From an uncultured Prevotella sp. (lineage in GTDB: Bacteria > Bacteroidota > Bacteroidia > Bacteroidales > Bacteroidaceae), in assembly GCA_900552675.1 (NCBI GenBank), contig USAI01000031.1, forward strand, positions 1 through 24,163: a stretch of DNA of 24,163 nucleotides. Direction: 5' to 3'. The notes beneath the pieces are model-generated. The model was given only the letters and a program-made list of their open reading frames with translations. It ran no database searches and was not told where the DNA came from. Position 1 is the stretch's first letter. Every line of letters starts with the position of its first letter. Below, in pieces: positions 15,681-24,051 of this stretch. Made by a program: the position numbers and the translations under genes.

Positions 15681-15725
15681 AACCGCCTTGCTATCAGCCA
15701 TAATGGCTTGTATAGCAAGGCGGTT
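15681..15725 (-). terminator. Terminator of the TonB receptor operon
   Basis: AACCGCCTTGCTAT and ATAGCAAGGCGGTT make a perfect 14-bp stem, with an inner AGCCAT/ATGGCT pairing. It lies about 80 nt beyond the last gene of the operon. The U tract is modest on the minus strand (TCTCTGTGTTTTAG). Two smaller hairpins (GATGGC/GCCATC and TGCATC/GATGCA) lie between it and the stop codon. Confidence 0.8.
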
Positions 15726-15803
15726 TATCTTGTTAACAGATGGCCATTGATAAACAAGAGCCATCATTTATGCATCGTATAAATAGATGCAGAAAGAAGT
15801 TTT

Positions 15804-17336
15804 TTACTTGATGATAGCAGTGCCACCGAAGGTAACCTTGAAGTCGTCGATAAGAGCGTTGCTGGCAGCTTTCATCGGAATCATAATAACGAAGCAGTAA
15901 AGACCATCTTCAGTGATAGTCAGTTTCTGTGTCACTTCCTTCCACTCGGTGTTGGGAATATCGTTTACATAGTCGCCATAGTTATAGTTTTTGTCAGCGA
16001 CATTGTCTACAACCTTCACCATACCAGGACGCACTGATGTAGTGCCTGCAGTACCCTTAACGTAGAAAGTAACGGTGTATTCGCCAGCCTTCAAAGCAAT
16101 TTCCTTATAACCGATACGCTTGTTCTTAGAATCCACGTGGGTAACCTCAACAGCGTACTTGCCACTGTGAGCATCTGTGCTCTGTGCCAAGGTAGCATTG
16201 CCAGCAGAAGAAGCTGTAGCCCAGTTGTTAGGCTGACCGTTTACCCAAGCCTCAAAGTTGCCGTTAGGAGCGGTGAGGTCGCCAACAGTTTCATCGGGAG
16301 CAGGCGCTTCGCCTTCACCAGTGATAGAGATAATCTTGCTGTTCTTATCAACCTGTTTGGTACCCATATATGTAGTCAGTTTACCGCAGATTACTACGAC
16401 CTGACCTACCTTAAGATCGGTGAGCGCCTTGAAATCAGCACCATTTAAGCCCAAACCAGCATATACCTGCAGTTCCTGGCCCGACTTCTCATCAACGATG
16501 TTATAGTTGATGTTTTTATAGTTTGCATTATATTTCACAACCTTCGAAATCTTACCCTTGATGTAAACATCAGTAGTAGCATCACCACCATCTGTGATAT
16601 ACTTCAGAGCAGCGTCAACGTTGAAGGGATCATCAGCAGTACCCTTGCCTTGCGGATTAGCCGAAGGAGTATCGGGAGTTACAGGTGTATCGGGTACAGT
16701 AACGTCTGCCTTGCCTGCCAACACTTTGAGGGTCTTCACCTCCCATGTTGACGATTTCTCACCACAGGTATGACGCAAAGCCATTACCACCTTCTTGCCC
16801 ATAAACTCGGCGGGCAAATTAGCCTGGCTGGTTACGAAGGTAAATGAGTTACCCAAACCAGTGGTAGCATAAGGAATGGCTGTCCAGGTAGTGGTTTTCA
16901 CATCGCCAGTATAGTTATCGGTGATGAGCAGGGCATTGTTAGTGTTGATATCACCATTCTCATAGTTCAGTGCATGGTTCATCTCTACATAAGCCTCTTT
17001 AGCCTGAGTGAGGTCAACCTCGGGGCTAACGAGATAGGTTACGCCAGCCTTGTTAGTTTTGGTTCCAGTGCCATCCCAATCAGCAAAGCCTGTGATGCAT
17101 GCACTTTTGTAGTCAATCTTCCACTGGATAGAGCCGTCGCCTTCAGCAGACATCGACTTAAACTTGCCAAGTGAAGAGGTGAAGTCGGCATCAAGGAATG
17201 TGCCTTCGGGCAATATTGAGCCACCACCTTCAGTACCACCATTAGGCAGACCATAAGGAGCGGGAACGTCCTCGCAACTGGTGAATGTGAATGCTGCCAT
17301 CATGAAGGCAAGCATTGAATACATTATCTTTTTCAT
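15804..17336 (-). CDS. Multidomain surface lipoprotein with OB-fold-like domain
   Basis: A 510-residue predicted surface lipoprotein (lipobox FTSC, Cys21, then Glu-Asp). After a Gly-rich linker come three regions. Residues 41-208 look like the choice-of-anchor-J/DUF5017 beta-sandwich (FLDADFTSSLGKF, ITGFADWDGT, YLVSPEVDLT). After a PDTPVTPDTP linker, residues 230-340 are an OB-fold-like domain (GTADDPFNVDAALKYI, VYIKGKISKV, VGQVVVICGKL) similar to those in Bacteroidetes nuclease-associated proteins. Residues 354-510 form a carbohydrate-binding-module-like jelly roll (NGNFEAWVNGQPNNW, HSGKYAVEV). No catalytic residues are evident, so it is likely a ligand-binding partner of the receptor encoded first in the operon. 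It is the last gene, 76 nt after the DUF5689 gene. The ligand is unknown; nucleic acid is one possibility. Confidence 0.85.
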   Translation of the reverse strand: MKKIMYSMLAFMMAAFTFTSCEDVPAPYGLPNGGTEGGGSILPEGTFLDADFTSSLGKFKSMSAEGDGSIQWKIDYKSACITGFADWDGTGTKTNKAGVTYLVSPEVDLTQAKEAYVEMNHALNYENGDINTNNALLITDNYTGDVKTTTWTAIPYATTGLGNSFTFVTSQANLPAEFMGKKVVMALRHTCGEKSSTWEVKTLKVLAGKADVTVPDTPVTPDTPSANPQGKGTADDPFNVDAALKYITDGGDATTDVYIKGKISKVVKYNANYKNINYNIVDEKSGQELQVYAGLGLNGADFKALTDLKVGQVVVICGKLTTYMGTKQVDKNSKIISITGEGEAPAPDETVGDLTAPNGNFEAWVNGQPNNWATASSAGNATLAQSTDAHSGKYAVEVTHVDSKNKRIGYKEIALKAGEYTVTFYVKGTAGTTSVRPGMVKVVDNVADKNYNYGDYVNDIPNTEWKEVTQKLTITEDGLYCFVIMIPMKAASNALIDDFKVTFGGTAIIK

Positions 17337-17412
17337 ATAAATGATATAATTTTTTACTGTGTAATGTAATATTAATAATTATGTGTATTTATAAGTAGCC
17401 AAAAGCCGTGGC

Positions 17413-18336
17413 TTACTTGTTTTGTGCCTCAGAAAGCACCTCGATGTCAGAGTACTGACGCAGCAGCAACTGAACAGTAGCATCGTATCTATCGCTCGAC
17501 TTGTAGCAAGTGAGCACACCCGTTACATTCAGGTTTCCGCTGGGCAGAGGCATGGCAGCAAAGTCAGCATAGCAGCTGGTACGGATGCCAAACTCGTTAG
17601 TGGTATAGCCCTTGAACGAGCGCATCACGCCGAAGCCTGTTGTTTTTCCTTCATCCTCAGGGGCGAAGGTGGTCTTGCCGTCGGCCTTGTCGAACGAAAC
17701 GTATGACGCTTTCACCAGGCGTCCTGCCATTGAGTAAACATAGTTTTGATCTTTCACCTTGCTTACATCAAATGTCTTCGGCTGAACCTTAGAGGCATCA
17801 GGAGCGCCCAACAGTTTGAAGCGGTTCTGCCAATCGTTACGAGCGATACGGCTGGGATAGGTCGACTTCTGTCCGCTGGCGCTGGTAGATGTGTAGGGCA
17901 CACCTATCTGGGGCTGTGAGCGATAGGTGCCAATGTAGAGGCCACCGAGGTCGATTAATATTTCCTGACCAATCTGCAGCTGACCACACAGGCCACCCTG
18001 AGCAATACAGATGATGATGCCTGCTGTGCCATCGTCAACAGATATTTCGTTGTAGATATTTCCCTCAACATCATGTCCTGTCACCACACCCTTGATTTGC
18101 AGTCCATTAGCAATGCGCATCGTATCGTTGATATGGCTGTTCACAGTAGCGGGTGTGAGGTCATACATCTCTTTCAGTTTCGCAATCGACACCACATTGG
18201 TTTCCACCAAGTTGTTGTTTCCAAAAGCGGGAGTATCGCCGGTGGGGTCTTTCCAGTCATCATCCATACACGATGTAGTGACCAGACCCAGTGCCAGTGT
18301 CATCAGAAACAGTTTCAGATATTTAATACTTTTCAT
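17413..18336 (-). CDS. DUF5689-type lipoprotein
   Basis: A 307-residue predicted surface lipoprotein with lipobox VTTSC (Cys23) followed by MDDDWKDP. The body matches what I know of DUF5689: VVSIAKLKEMYD near residue 48, then an OB-like barrel (IKGVVTGHDVEGNIYNEISVDDGTAGI), and a second barrel-like half (about 195-300) ending in VTGVLTCYKSSDRYDATVQLLLR. No enzyme motifs are seen. DUF5689 proteins in Bacteroidetes commonly accompany TonB receptors, anchor-J proteins and EEP-family nucleases, and this locus fits that pattern. It is the middle gene of a three-gene operon, 61 nt after the receptor gene. It probably binds the imported ligand at the cell surface; function is inferred. Confidence 0.85.
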   Translation of the reverse strand: MKSIKYLKLFLMTLALGLVTTSCMDDDWKDPTGDTPAFGNNNLVETNVVSIAKLKEMYDLTPATVNSHINDTMRIANGLQIKGVVTGHDVEGNIYNEISVDDGTAGIIICIAQGGLCGQLQIGQEILIDLGGLYIGTYRSQPQIGVPYTSTSASGQKSTYPSRIARNDWQNRFKLLGAPDASKVQPKTFDVSKVKDQNYVYSMAGRLVKASYVSFDKADGKTTFAPEDEGKTTGFGVMRSFKGYTTNEFGIRTSCYADFAAMPLPSGNLNVTGVLTCYKSSDRYDATVQLLLRQYSDIEVLSEAQNK

Positions 18337-18397
18337 TCTTTCTTTCCTTTTTTAGACATTATACGTCACGATAATAATATTAGTTCGTCACGAATAT

Positions 18398-21004
18398 TTA
18401 GAACTTATACGTTACGTTCAGCATGCCGTTGGTGCCGTATGCATAGAACTTGAAGGGGTTCTTCGAGAACGAATAAGAACGTGCCTTGATATTATCGCTT
18501 TTTACACCCGAGTAGTCGCTACGGCTCTGCTCAAATCCGCCAGTTGTGATGTTGCGGTTGTTCAGAACGTTGGTGAGCGAGAGGTTGATAGACAGCATGC
18601 CGCGCTTGAGGTAGATGCTGCGTCCAATAGAGGCGTCAACCATGAAGCCACCCTTACCCTTGGTCTGCTTCAAAGCCGAGTCGAGAGGATTGCCATTGGC
18701 ATCGAAGGTTTCTTCGCCAGCTTTTTGGCGGTTCTTCAATGTTGTAAGATAACGGTAGCAAGGCGAGTATGACAGGTAAATGCGGTCATAGTAGTTGCAG
18801 TTCAGGTCAAGATACCATCCACTTTGGTGGTAGCTCAAACCTACGCTGGCAGCTGTAAGCGGTGTACCGTTGTCGCGCATACCTTTATTATATATACGGT
18901 CATAGTTGCTGTTGGAATCTTCAGGGTCGCCATACATATCGCCGTGCATCACACCGTCGATTGACTCCATGTAAGCCAACTTCGAGTTGTTGATAATCTT
19001 AGCATCGCTAATGGTACCAATCAGTTTCACGTCGAAAGCACTTGTAACCTTGATACGTGCGCCGAGCTCCAAGCCATAATATTCTTTATTTGTGCCTGTG
19101 AGCGATACATACGAGAACGAGTTAACGTCGTCGTAGAAGAAGTTCTGCCATTCAGTTACATTATCCAAACGGCTGTAATAGCCATTCAGGTTCAAGTGTA
19201 ACCAAGCGTTCTCATACTGGTAGCCCAGCTCGGTGCTGAACACGCGCTCGTTCTTCAGGTCGTTCACAAAGTTGTTGTTAACCTCAGGAGCCTGGAAAGC
19301 GTTGCGAGCCTGTGGTGCACGATATTCGTATCCGATGCCGAAGGTGAGTGTGTTGCCACGACCCATATTCAGGCTTGAACCAAATTTCAGGCCACCGTCA
19401 AGAAAGTCGGCGCGTCCGCTCTTGCCATACGAGTTGTCCTTAGCCAAGCCGTTGCGCATCTTACCATCGCGCTGCATTGAGGTATAGCCTACGCGGCCAG
19501 CCACAGTGTAGTGCAGAGGTCCGAAGTCTTCAGTATAGCTTCCCCACAACTTAGCATTATTTACCAACAGGTCGTAGTTATAACCAAACTTATCGCCTTC
19601 TTTCACGATAGCGTTAGGATGGTTCAGGTCATACTGAACAGCATCGCTGGTGGGCGTGTTCTTATCGTTGATAGCGTAAGTGTTGATGTTTGTAAACTTA
19701 GTTGCACCCAGCAGGTCATCCATGGTTTGATAGTGAGCGGCACGGTTGGTAGCAGCCACTACGCCCAGGTTATAGCTCTTCTTCTTGTCGATTTGCTTAT
19801 TGAAGGTCGACGCGAAGGTAAGGTTCAGCTGGTCAATGTGCTTAGCCTGAATGTAATACATAGCATCTTTGCCAGCCGCGCTCACATTCTTGTTGGCAGC
19901 ATACAAGCGATCCCAGTTAATCTGTCGGTTTGCCTTTGATGCTGTCCAGAAGTTGTACGAGTTCAACCAGTCGTTATAAGCCTGCGTGGTGATATAGTTT
20001 TCGTTGCTGTTATTCCAAACGTCATAATAGCTACTGGGCATATTTTTCCAGTAGTCAGGACGGGGGTTATCAGCATTATTATAGTTCAGCTTCGTGTTCT
20101 TATACATACCGTATTTGCCGAACAGCGATGTGCTGAGCTTGGTATCATTATCAATTTTCCAGTCCCATGAGAAGATTGCACTCGGAGTATACTCAGTGGT
20201 TACACGCGAGTTGCGCTTCTTACCATTCTGGTAGCCCCAATAGGGGTTATAATATTTGTCATTGGCCAACCAGTAGCTCTCGTCGGTAGCGTTACCCTGA
20301 GCACCGCGCTCGGTAGGCGTACCCCAGGTAGCTAATGTTAACGAGTGTTCGCCACCATTAAACACCTTCTGCACACCAAGATAATAAGACAGAGCGTTGT
20401 AGAAAGTGCCCTCTACATATCCTTCCTTAGCCCAACGGTAGGTAAGGTTTCCGGCAAAGGCCCATCCCTTGTCGTTCAGGCCTGTGTTGAAGGTGTACAT
20501 ACCGCGCAATGTATAGCTGCGGTTAGCACCAGCCAGCGACACGCGGTGTCCCACCGGCATGTTTGCGGGGCGGAAGTTGTAGTTGTTTGAACCTGCCATG
20601 CCAGACATAGCAAATCCGTTACTCTCAAATGGCAGTGCAAACTCAACGTTGCGTGTTTGTTGGTTCAAACCACCCACCATGGTAGAGAAGCGGAACTGTC
20701 CGCTTTCCATGTCGTTCATGGGCACACCGTTGATGTACACTTCATTGAACTTCTGATCGAAGGCGCGATAACGGAAGCGTACCGGTGAGAAAAGATATCC
20801 CACACCGCTCGCATAAATGTTGTTGTTAGAGCCGATAACGCTGACCGTCTGCGACTGGTCCTCATCGTCTCCAAGCTGCGCTTCAGTAAAAGTGAAAGCC
20901 GATTCGCTGATCTGCGGTGTTTGCACATTATTATTATCGGTCTGCGCAAATACAGCAGGAGCATAGCAAAGGGCTATCACGGCCAATTTTAGCTTGTTCT
21001 GCAT
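18398..21004 (-). CDS. TonB-dependent outer-membrane receptor
   Basis: An 868-residue outer-membrane active importer. A signal peptide (MQNKLKLAVIALCYAPAVFA) is followed by a plug domain (VSVIGSNNNIYASGVGYLFS, EVYINGVPMND, SGMAGSNNYNFRP) and a 22-strand-type barrel ending in the classic terminal Phe (MLNVTYKF). An in-frame ATG at 21055 would add 17 residues ahead of a complete signal peptide, so ATG 21004 is preferred. It lacks the N-terminal carboxypeptidase-regulatory-like domain typical of SusC, and there is no SusD gene, so this is not a standard polysaccharide-utilisation pair. It is the first gene of an operon with two lipoproteins and is divergent from an exported EEP-family enzyme. 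The substrate is unknown. Confidence 0.92.
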   Translation of the reverse strand: MQNKLKLAVIALCYAPAVFAQTDNNNVQTPQISESAFTFTEAQLGDDEDQSQTVSVIGSNNNIYASGVGYLFSPVRFRYRAFDQKFNEVYINGVPMNDMESGQFRFSTMVGGLNQQTRNVEFALPFESNGFAMSGMAGSNNYNFRPANMPVGHRVSLAGANRSYTLRGMYTFNTGLNDKGWAFAGNLTYRWAKEGYVEGTFYNALSYYLGVQKVFNGGEHSLTLATWGTPTERGAQGNATDESYWLANDKYYNPYWGYQNGKKRNSRVTTEYTPSAIFSWDWKIDNDTKLSTSLFGKYGMYKNTKLNYNNADNPRPDYWKNMPSSYYDVWNNSNENYITTQAYNDWLNSYNFWTASKANRQINWDRLYAANKNVSAAGKDAMYYIQAKHIDQLNLTFASTFNKQIDKKKSYNLGVVAATNRAAHYQTMDDLLGATKFTNINTYAINDKNTPTSDAVQYDLNHPNAIVKEGDKFGYNYDLLVNNAKLWGSYTEDFGPLHYTVAGRVGYTSMQRDGKMRNGLAKDNSYGKSGRADFLDGGLKFGSSLNMGRGNTLTFGIGYEYRAPQARNAFQAPEVNNNFVNDLKNERVFSTELGYQYENAWLHLNLNGYYSRLDNVTEWQNFFYDDVNSFSYVSLTGTNKEYYGLELGARIKVTSAFDVKLIGTISDAKIINNSKLAYMESIDGVMHGDMYGDPEDSNSNYDRIYNKGMRDNGTPLTAASVGLSYHQSGWYLDLNCNYYDRIYLSYSPCYRYLTTLKNRQKAGEETFDANGNPLDSALKQTKGKGGFMVDASIGRSIYLKRGMLSINLSLTNVLNNRNITTGGFEQSRSDYSGVKSDNIKARSYSFSKNPFKFYAYGTNGMLNVTYKF

Positions 21005-21060
21005 TTTATTAATGTTAATGAATTTTTCTAAAAAAATTACTGAGGGTTTCTCCAAAAATG

Positions 21061-21090
21061 CAAAGTAACAAAAATAAATTGGATAACGAA
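21061..21090 (-). promoter_or_regulatory. Weak candidate promoter of the receptor operon
   Basis: On the minus strand TTACTTTG (21068-21061) differs at one base from TAnnTTTG, with TTCG (21090-21087) 18 nt upstream. It is about 57 nt from the start codon. The rest of the 428-nt divergent region is AT-rich and holds no other convincing minus-strand box. Confidence 0.35.
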
Positions 21091-21270
21091 AGTTTTTTTA
21101 TGTTAAAATTCAATGAAAGTATTGACAGTGTGATACTTTTCGCCTTTAAAGGGGTCTACATGGTGTTTTTTTGCTTTCAATCTGACATCTTTTTTCTTTC
21201 TCGCCCCCTATCAGCATGGTTTTTTAGTGCATTATTGTATGAAAAATGAATGAAAAAACGCTTAAAGGTA

Positions 21271-21300
21271 TTGTTTTTACAAATAAAATTACGATATTTG
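21271..21300 (+). promoter_or_regulatory. Promoter of the EEP-glycosylase-udk operon
   Basis: TTG (21271-21273), a 19-nt spacer and GATATTTG (21293-21300), one base from TAnnTTTG. It would give a leader of about 125 nt. Confidence 0.5.
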
Positions 21301-21340
21301 CAGCATCTTTTAATTATATTGGCTTCATAGCTTCATATAG

Positions 21341-21378
21341 CATGGCCCTATGGCCTCACTAACATGGCGCTATGGCCT
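21341..21378 (+). repeat. 16-nt direct repeat in the EEP gene leader
   Basis: CATGGCCCTATGGCCT (21341-21356) and CATGGCGCTATGGCCT (21363-21378) differ at one base and start 22 nt apart. GGCC arms within each copy could form tiny hairpins. They precede the chosen start codon by 55 nt; the second copy contains an in-frame ATG (21364) that would give an implausible N-terminal extension. Confidence 0.6.
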
Positions 21379-21432
21379 TATCTGAAAACAATTATTACAA
21401 AAAATTCAAACCATAGAGAAAAAGAACATTTT

Positions 21433-22479
21433 ATGAAAAAGCTATTCACGGTTTTGGCCCTTCTGTGCCTTGTGCTTACAGGTAGCCAAGCGCAGAAAAA
21501 GTTTTCGGTTTATGGCGTTGCCTTCTACAACCAAGAAAACCTTTTCGACACTTGCCATGACGAAGGTAAGAACGACGTTGAGTTTCTGCCTACAGGCTCG
21601 TATCGTTGGAACGGAATGAAATATACCCACAAGCTGCGCAACATGTCGCGCGCGCTGGCCGAGCTTGGAACCGACGTATTGCCTGGCGTGGGCTGCACCT
21701 TCATTGGTTTGAGCGAGGTTGAAAACCACAAGGTGCTCGACGCGCTGATTGCCCAAGAGCCTCTGGCCAAGCGTGGATATAAATATGTGCACGTTGAAGG
21801 TCCCGACAAGCGTGGTATCGACTGTGCCTTGCTTTACAACCCCGCTCTCTTCACCGTGCGCGATGTAAAGTTAGTGCCCTACGTTTACGACCTTGAGAAA
21901 GACAAGGGCCGTGCCACCCGTGGCTTCCTTACCGTAAGCGGAACCTTGGCCGACGAGCATGTCACCGCTGTGGTATGCCACTGGCCCAGCCGTGGTGCCA
22001 CCTCTTACTATCGTGAGCTGGCCGCCAAGCAGGTAAAAGCCTTGAAAGACTCGTTGCTGCGCGACGACCCCAACTGCAAGGTAATGGTGATGGGCGATAT
22101 GAACGACGACCCCACCAACAAGAGTATGCATGACGTATTGCAGGCCAAGCCCGAAATTAGCCAGGTGGGCCCCGACGATATGTATAACCCCTGGTACAAC
22201 ATCTTGGCCAAAGAAGGTCGCGGCACCCTGGCCTACAACGGCTCATGGAACCTGTTCGACCAGATTGTAATGACACCCAACATGCTGAACCCCAAGGGCC
22301 AGAAAGACTTCTCTACCCTGAAATATTGGAAGAGCCACATCTTTACACGCCCATACCTTATACAGAACGAGGGCAAATATAAGGGCACGCCCAAGCGTAC
22401 CACCGCTGGTGGCGTATGGCTCGACGGTTATTCTGACCACCTCCCCGTGGTGGTATATCTTGTAAAAGAACAGAAGTGA
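21433..22479 (+). CDS. Exported endonuclease/exonuclease/phosphatase-family protein
   Basis: A 348-residue metal-dependent phosphoester hydrolase of the DNase I-like EEP superfamily. A cleavable signal peptide (about 1-20, ending SQA) sends it out of the cytoplasm. The active-site pattern is complete: Asn33 in FYNQENLFD, Glu95 in GLSEVEN, the RGID loop (127-130), His183 in CHWPS, Asp222 and Asn224 in GDMND, and the terminal SDH (334-336). The substrate could be DNA, RNA, nucleotides or another phosphodiester. The ATG at 21433 is preferred because it starts a proper signal peptide; the ATG at 21364 adds a 23-residue stretch that would mask it. It is first in an operon with a glycosylase-like gene (4-nt overlap) and udk, and divergent from the TonB receptor operon. 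Confidence 0.9.
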   Translation: MKKLFTVLALLCLVLTGSQAQKKFSVYGVAFYNQENLFDTCHDEGKNDVEFLPTGSYRWNGMKYTHKLRNMSRALAELGTDVLPGVGCTFIGLSEVENHKVLDALIAQEPLAKRGYKYVHVEGPDKRGIDCALLYNPALFTVRDVKLVPYVYDLEKDKGRATRGFLTVSGTLADEHVTAVVCHWPSRGATSYYRELAAKQVKALKDSLLRDDPNCKVMVMGDMNDDPTNKSMHDVLQAKPEISQVGPDDMYNPWYNILAKEGRGTLAYNGSWNLFDQIVMTPNMLNPKGQKDFSTLKYWKSHIFTRPYLIQNEGKYKGTPKRTTAGGVWLDGYSDHLPVVVYLVKEQK

Positions 22480-23093
22480 GCCACAGCCCCATCCTTCCCT
22501 TAGCCCCTGTGAGCATACCCATTGAGCGGCACCCCTTCGAGCCTTTCTTGCCGGACGGGTGCCGCCTGCTCATGTTAGGTAGCTTTCCGCCAGCCGAGAA
22601 GCGGTGGGCCATGCGCTTTTATTACCCCAACTTTACCAATGATATGTGGCGCATCTTCGGCCTTTGCTTCTTTGACAACAAGCTACACTTTGTCGACGCC
22701 GAGCATAAAACCTTCTATCTCGACGCCATCATTTCCTTTCTTAACCAGCAAAAGATAGGACTGTACGACACCGCTTGTGCTGTGCGAAGGCTGAAGAACA
22801 CGGCATCAGACAAAGACCTGGAGGTGGTAGAGCCCACCGACCTGAAAGCCATGGTGCGGCATCTGCCCGCCCTCGGCCACATCGTCACCACAGGACAAAA
22901 GGCCACCGACGTGCTGTGCCAGTGCTTCAACATAACGCAGGCGCCCATGATGGGCAGCGCTGTAGCCTTTCAGTTTGAGGGGCGCGAGCTACACCTTTGG
23001 CGCATGCCCAGCAGTTCGAGAGCCTACCCCATGAAGGTAGAACAGAAGGCCCACTACTATGCGCCCCTTTTTGCTGCAATATGTAACAGCTAA
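22476..23093 (+). CDS. Uracil/hypoxanthine-DNA glycosylase-like protein
   Basis: A 205-residue cytoplasmic protein of the uracil-DNA glycosylase superfamily, closest in wording to hypoxanthine-DNA glycosylases (family 6). Visible motifs are LMLGSFPPAEKRW (33-44) with YYPNFTNDMWRIFG (49-62) as the catalytic-pocket segment, GLYDTACAVRR (95-105), and RMPSSSRAYP (176-185) corresponding to the DNA-groove loop. Such enzymes remove deaminated bases from DNA. The start is a GTG whose last two bases and the next A form the stop codon of the preceding gene, a 4-nt overlap suggesting translational coupling; no other nearby start would keep the N-terminal motif. The exact base specificity cannot be stated. 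Confidence 0.8.
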   Translation: MSHSPILPLAPVSIPIERHPFEPFLPDGCRLLMLGSFPPAEKRWAMRFYYPNFTNDMWRIFGLCFFDNKLHFVDAEHKTFYLDAIISFLNQQKIGLYDTACAVRRLKNTASDKDLEVVEPTDLKAMVRHLPALGHIVTTGQKATDVLCQCFNITQAPMMGSAVAFQFEGRELHLWRMPSSSRAYPMKVEQKAHYYAPLFAAICNS

Positions 23094-23137
23094 GGCATCT
23101 TGCGAAACGTAAACAAAAAGAATACACCACACGCTAT

Positions 23138-23782
23138 ATGAAGAAACATAATGTAACCATTATCGGCATTGCCGGAGGAACGGGGTCGGGCAAGACCACC
23201 GTGGTAAGAAAAATAGTGGAGGCGCTGCCCGAGAACACGGTGGCCGTTATTCCGCAAGACTCATATTATAAAGCACAGTGGGACATGGACCCCGAAGAGC
23301 GCAAGAAGACCAACTTCGACCATCCCGACGCTTTCGAGTGGCCCCTGTTTGCCCATCAAATAGAAGAGTTGCGCCAGGGTCATGCCATCGAGCAGCCCAC
23401 CTATTCATACATTACCTGCACACGCCAGAAAGAGACGGTGCACGTTGAGCCCCACGATGTCATCATTGTCGAAGGCATTATGGCACTGTATGACAAGAAA
23501 CTGCGCGACCTTATGGATCTTAAAATCTTTGTTGATGCCGAGCCCGACGAGCGCCTCTTGCGCGTTATCGAGCGCGACATTGCCGAGCGTGCCCACCCGC
23601 TTGATATGCTCATCACCAAATATCGCAACGTGCTGAAACCCATGCACGACGAGTTTATCGAGCCCACCAAGCAGTATGCCGACATTATCATACCTAAAGG
23701 AGGCTCAAACGAGCGTGGCATCGGCATCCTGTGCAAATACATCGAAGGCATTGTGGCCGACATTATGAAAATAAAAGAATAA
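23138..23782 (+). CDS. udk: Uridine kinase
   Basis: A 214-residue cytoplasmic P-loop kinase that phosphorylates uridine (and usually cytidine) to UMP/CMP in pyrimidine salvage. Walker A is GGTGSGKT (13-20); PQDSYYK (39-45) carries the nucleoside-site Asp; NFDHPDAFEWPL (59-70), the VIIVEGI strand and the ERDIAER lid segment are all typical. Length is normal. It follows the glycosylase-like gene by 44 nt with no promoter boxes, so it is probably the last gene of that operon, and a strong terminator follows. Placement behind an exported EEP-family hydrolase suggests use of salvaged nucleosides, though udk is also a housekeeping gene. Confidence 0.95.
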   Translation: MKKHNVTIIGIAGGTGSGKTTVVRKIVEALPENTVAVIPQDSYYKAQWDMDPEERKKTNFDHPDAFEWPLFAHQIEELRQGHAIEQPTYSYITCTRQKETVHVEPHDVIIVEGIMALYDKKLRDLMDLKIFVDAEPDERLLRVIERDIAERAHPLDMLITKYRNVLKPMHDEFIEPTKQYADIIIPKGGSNERGIGILCKYIEGIVADIMKIKE

Positions 23783-23895
23783 CAACGATTGTTTGGTCAT
23801 AGTGAAGCCAATACAGTAAGAACAGTAGTTTGGTAAAAGCCAAGCCCATATAACAAAAGGTTGTGTAGAACATAAACACAACAACATTGTACAAC

Positions 23896-23967
23896 AAAAG
23901 GACAACAAGAACAACATTTTCATACATGAATTATGTAAGAAAACAACGTTGTTCATGTTGTCCTTTT
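23896..23967 (+). terminator. Terminator of the udk operon
   Basis: AAAAGGACAACAAGAACAAC (23896-23915) and its complement at 23948-23967 form a 20-bp stem with one mismatch, followed by ATTTTATGG. The arm is preceded by AC-rich sequence (23790-23895) with many ACAAC motifs and no gene. Confidence 0.85.
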
Positions 23968-23998
23968 ATTTTATGGCGCTCAGATTATATTGGATCAA

Positions 23999-24028
23999 AT
24001 AATACTGTTGTGTTTTAAACAGTATTAT
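23999..24028. other. Perfect 11-bp AT-rich hairpin
   Basis: ATAATACTGTT (23999-24009), an 8-nt loop and AACAGTATTAT (24018-24028), followed after a few bases by TTTTATTTTT. It resembles a second terminator, or the end of a gene unit that continues beyond the contig. Confidence 0.5.
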
Positions 24029-24051
24029 CTGTACCTTTTATTTTTATCGAA

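Noticed and set aside
18398..21004. SusC/SusD polysaccharide-utilisation locus
   Set aside because: The receptor lacks the usual SusC N-terminal domain, neither lipoprotein resembles SusD and no glycoside hydrolase is nearby.
21058..21249. 63-codon plus-strand open frame between the divergent operons
   Set aside because: AT-rich, Phe-rich by composition, no promoter placed for it and no recognisable features.
23705..23956. 83-codon minus-strand open frame over the end of udk and its terminator
   Set aside because: It runs through the terminator hairpin and overlaps udk; hydrophobicity arises from AC-rich sequence read backwards.
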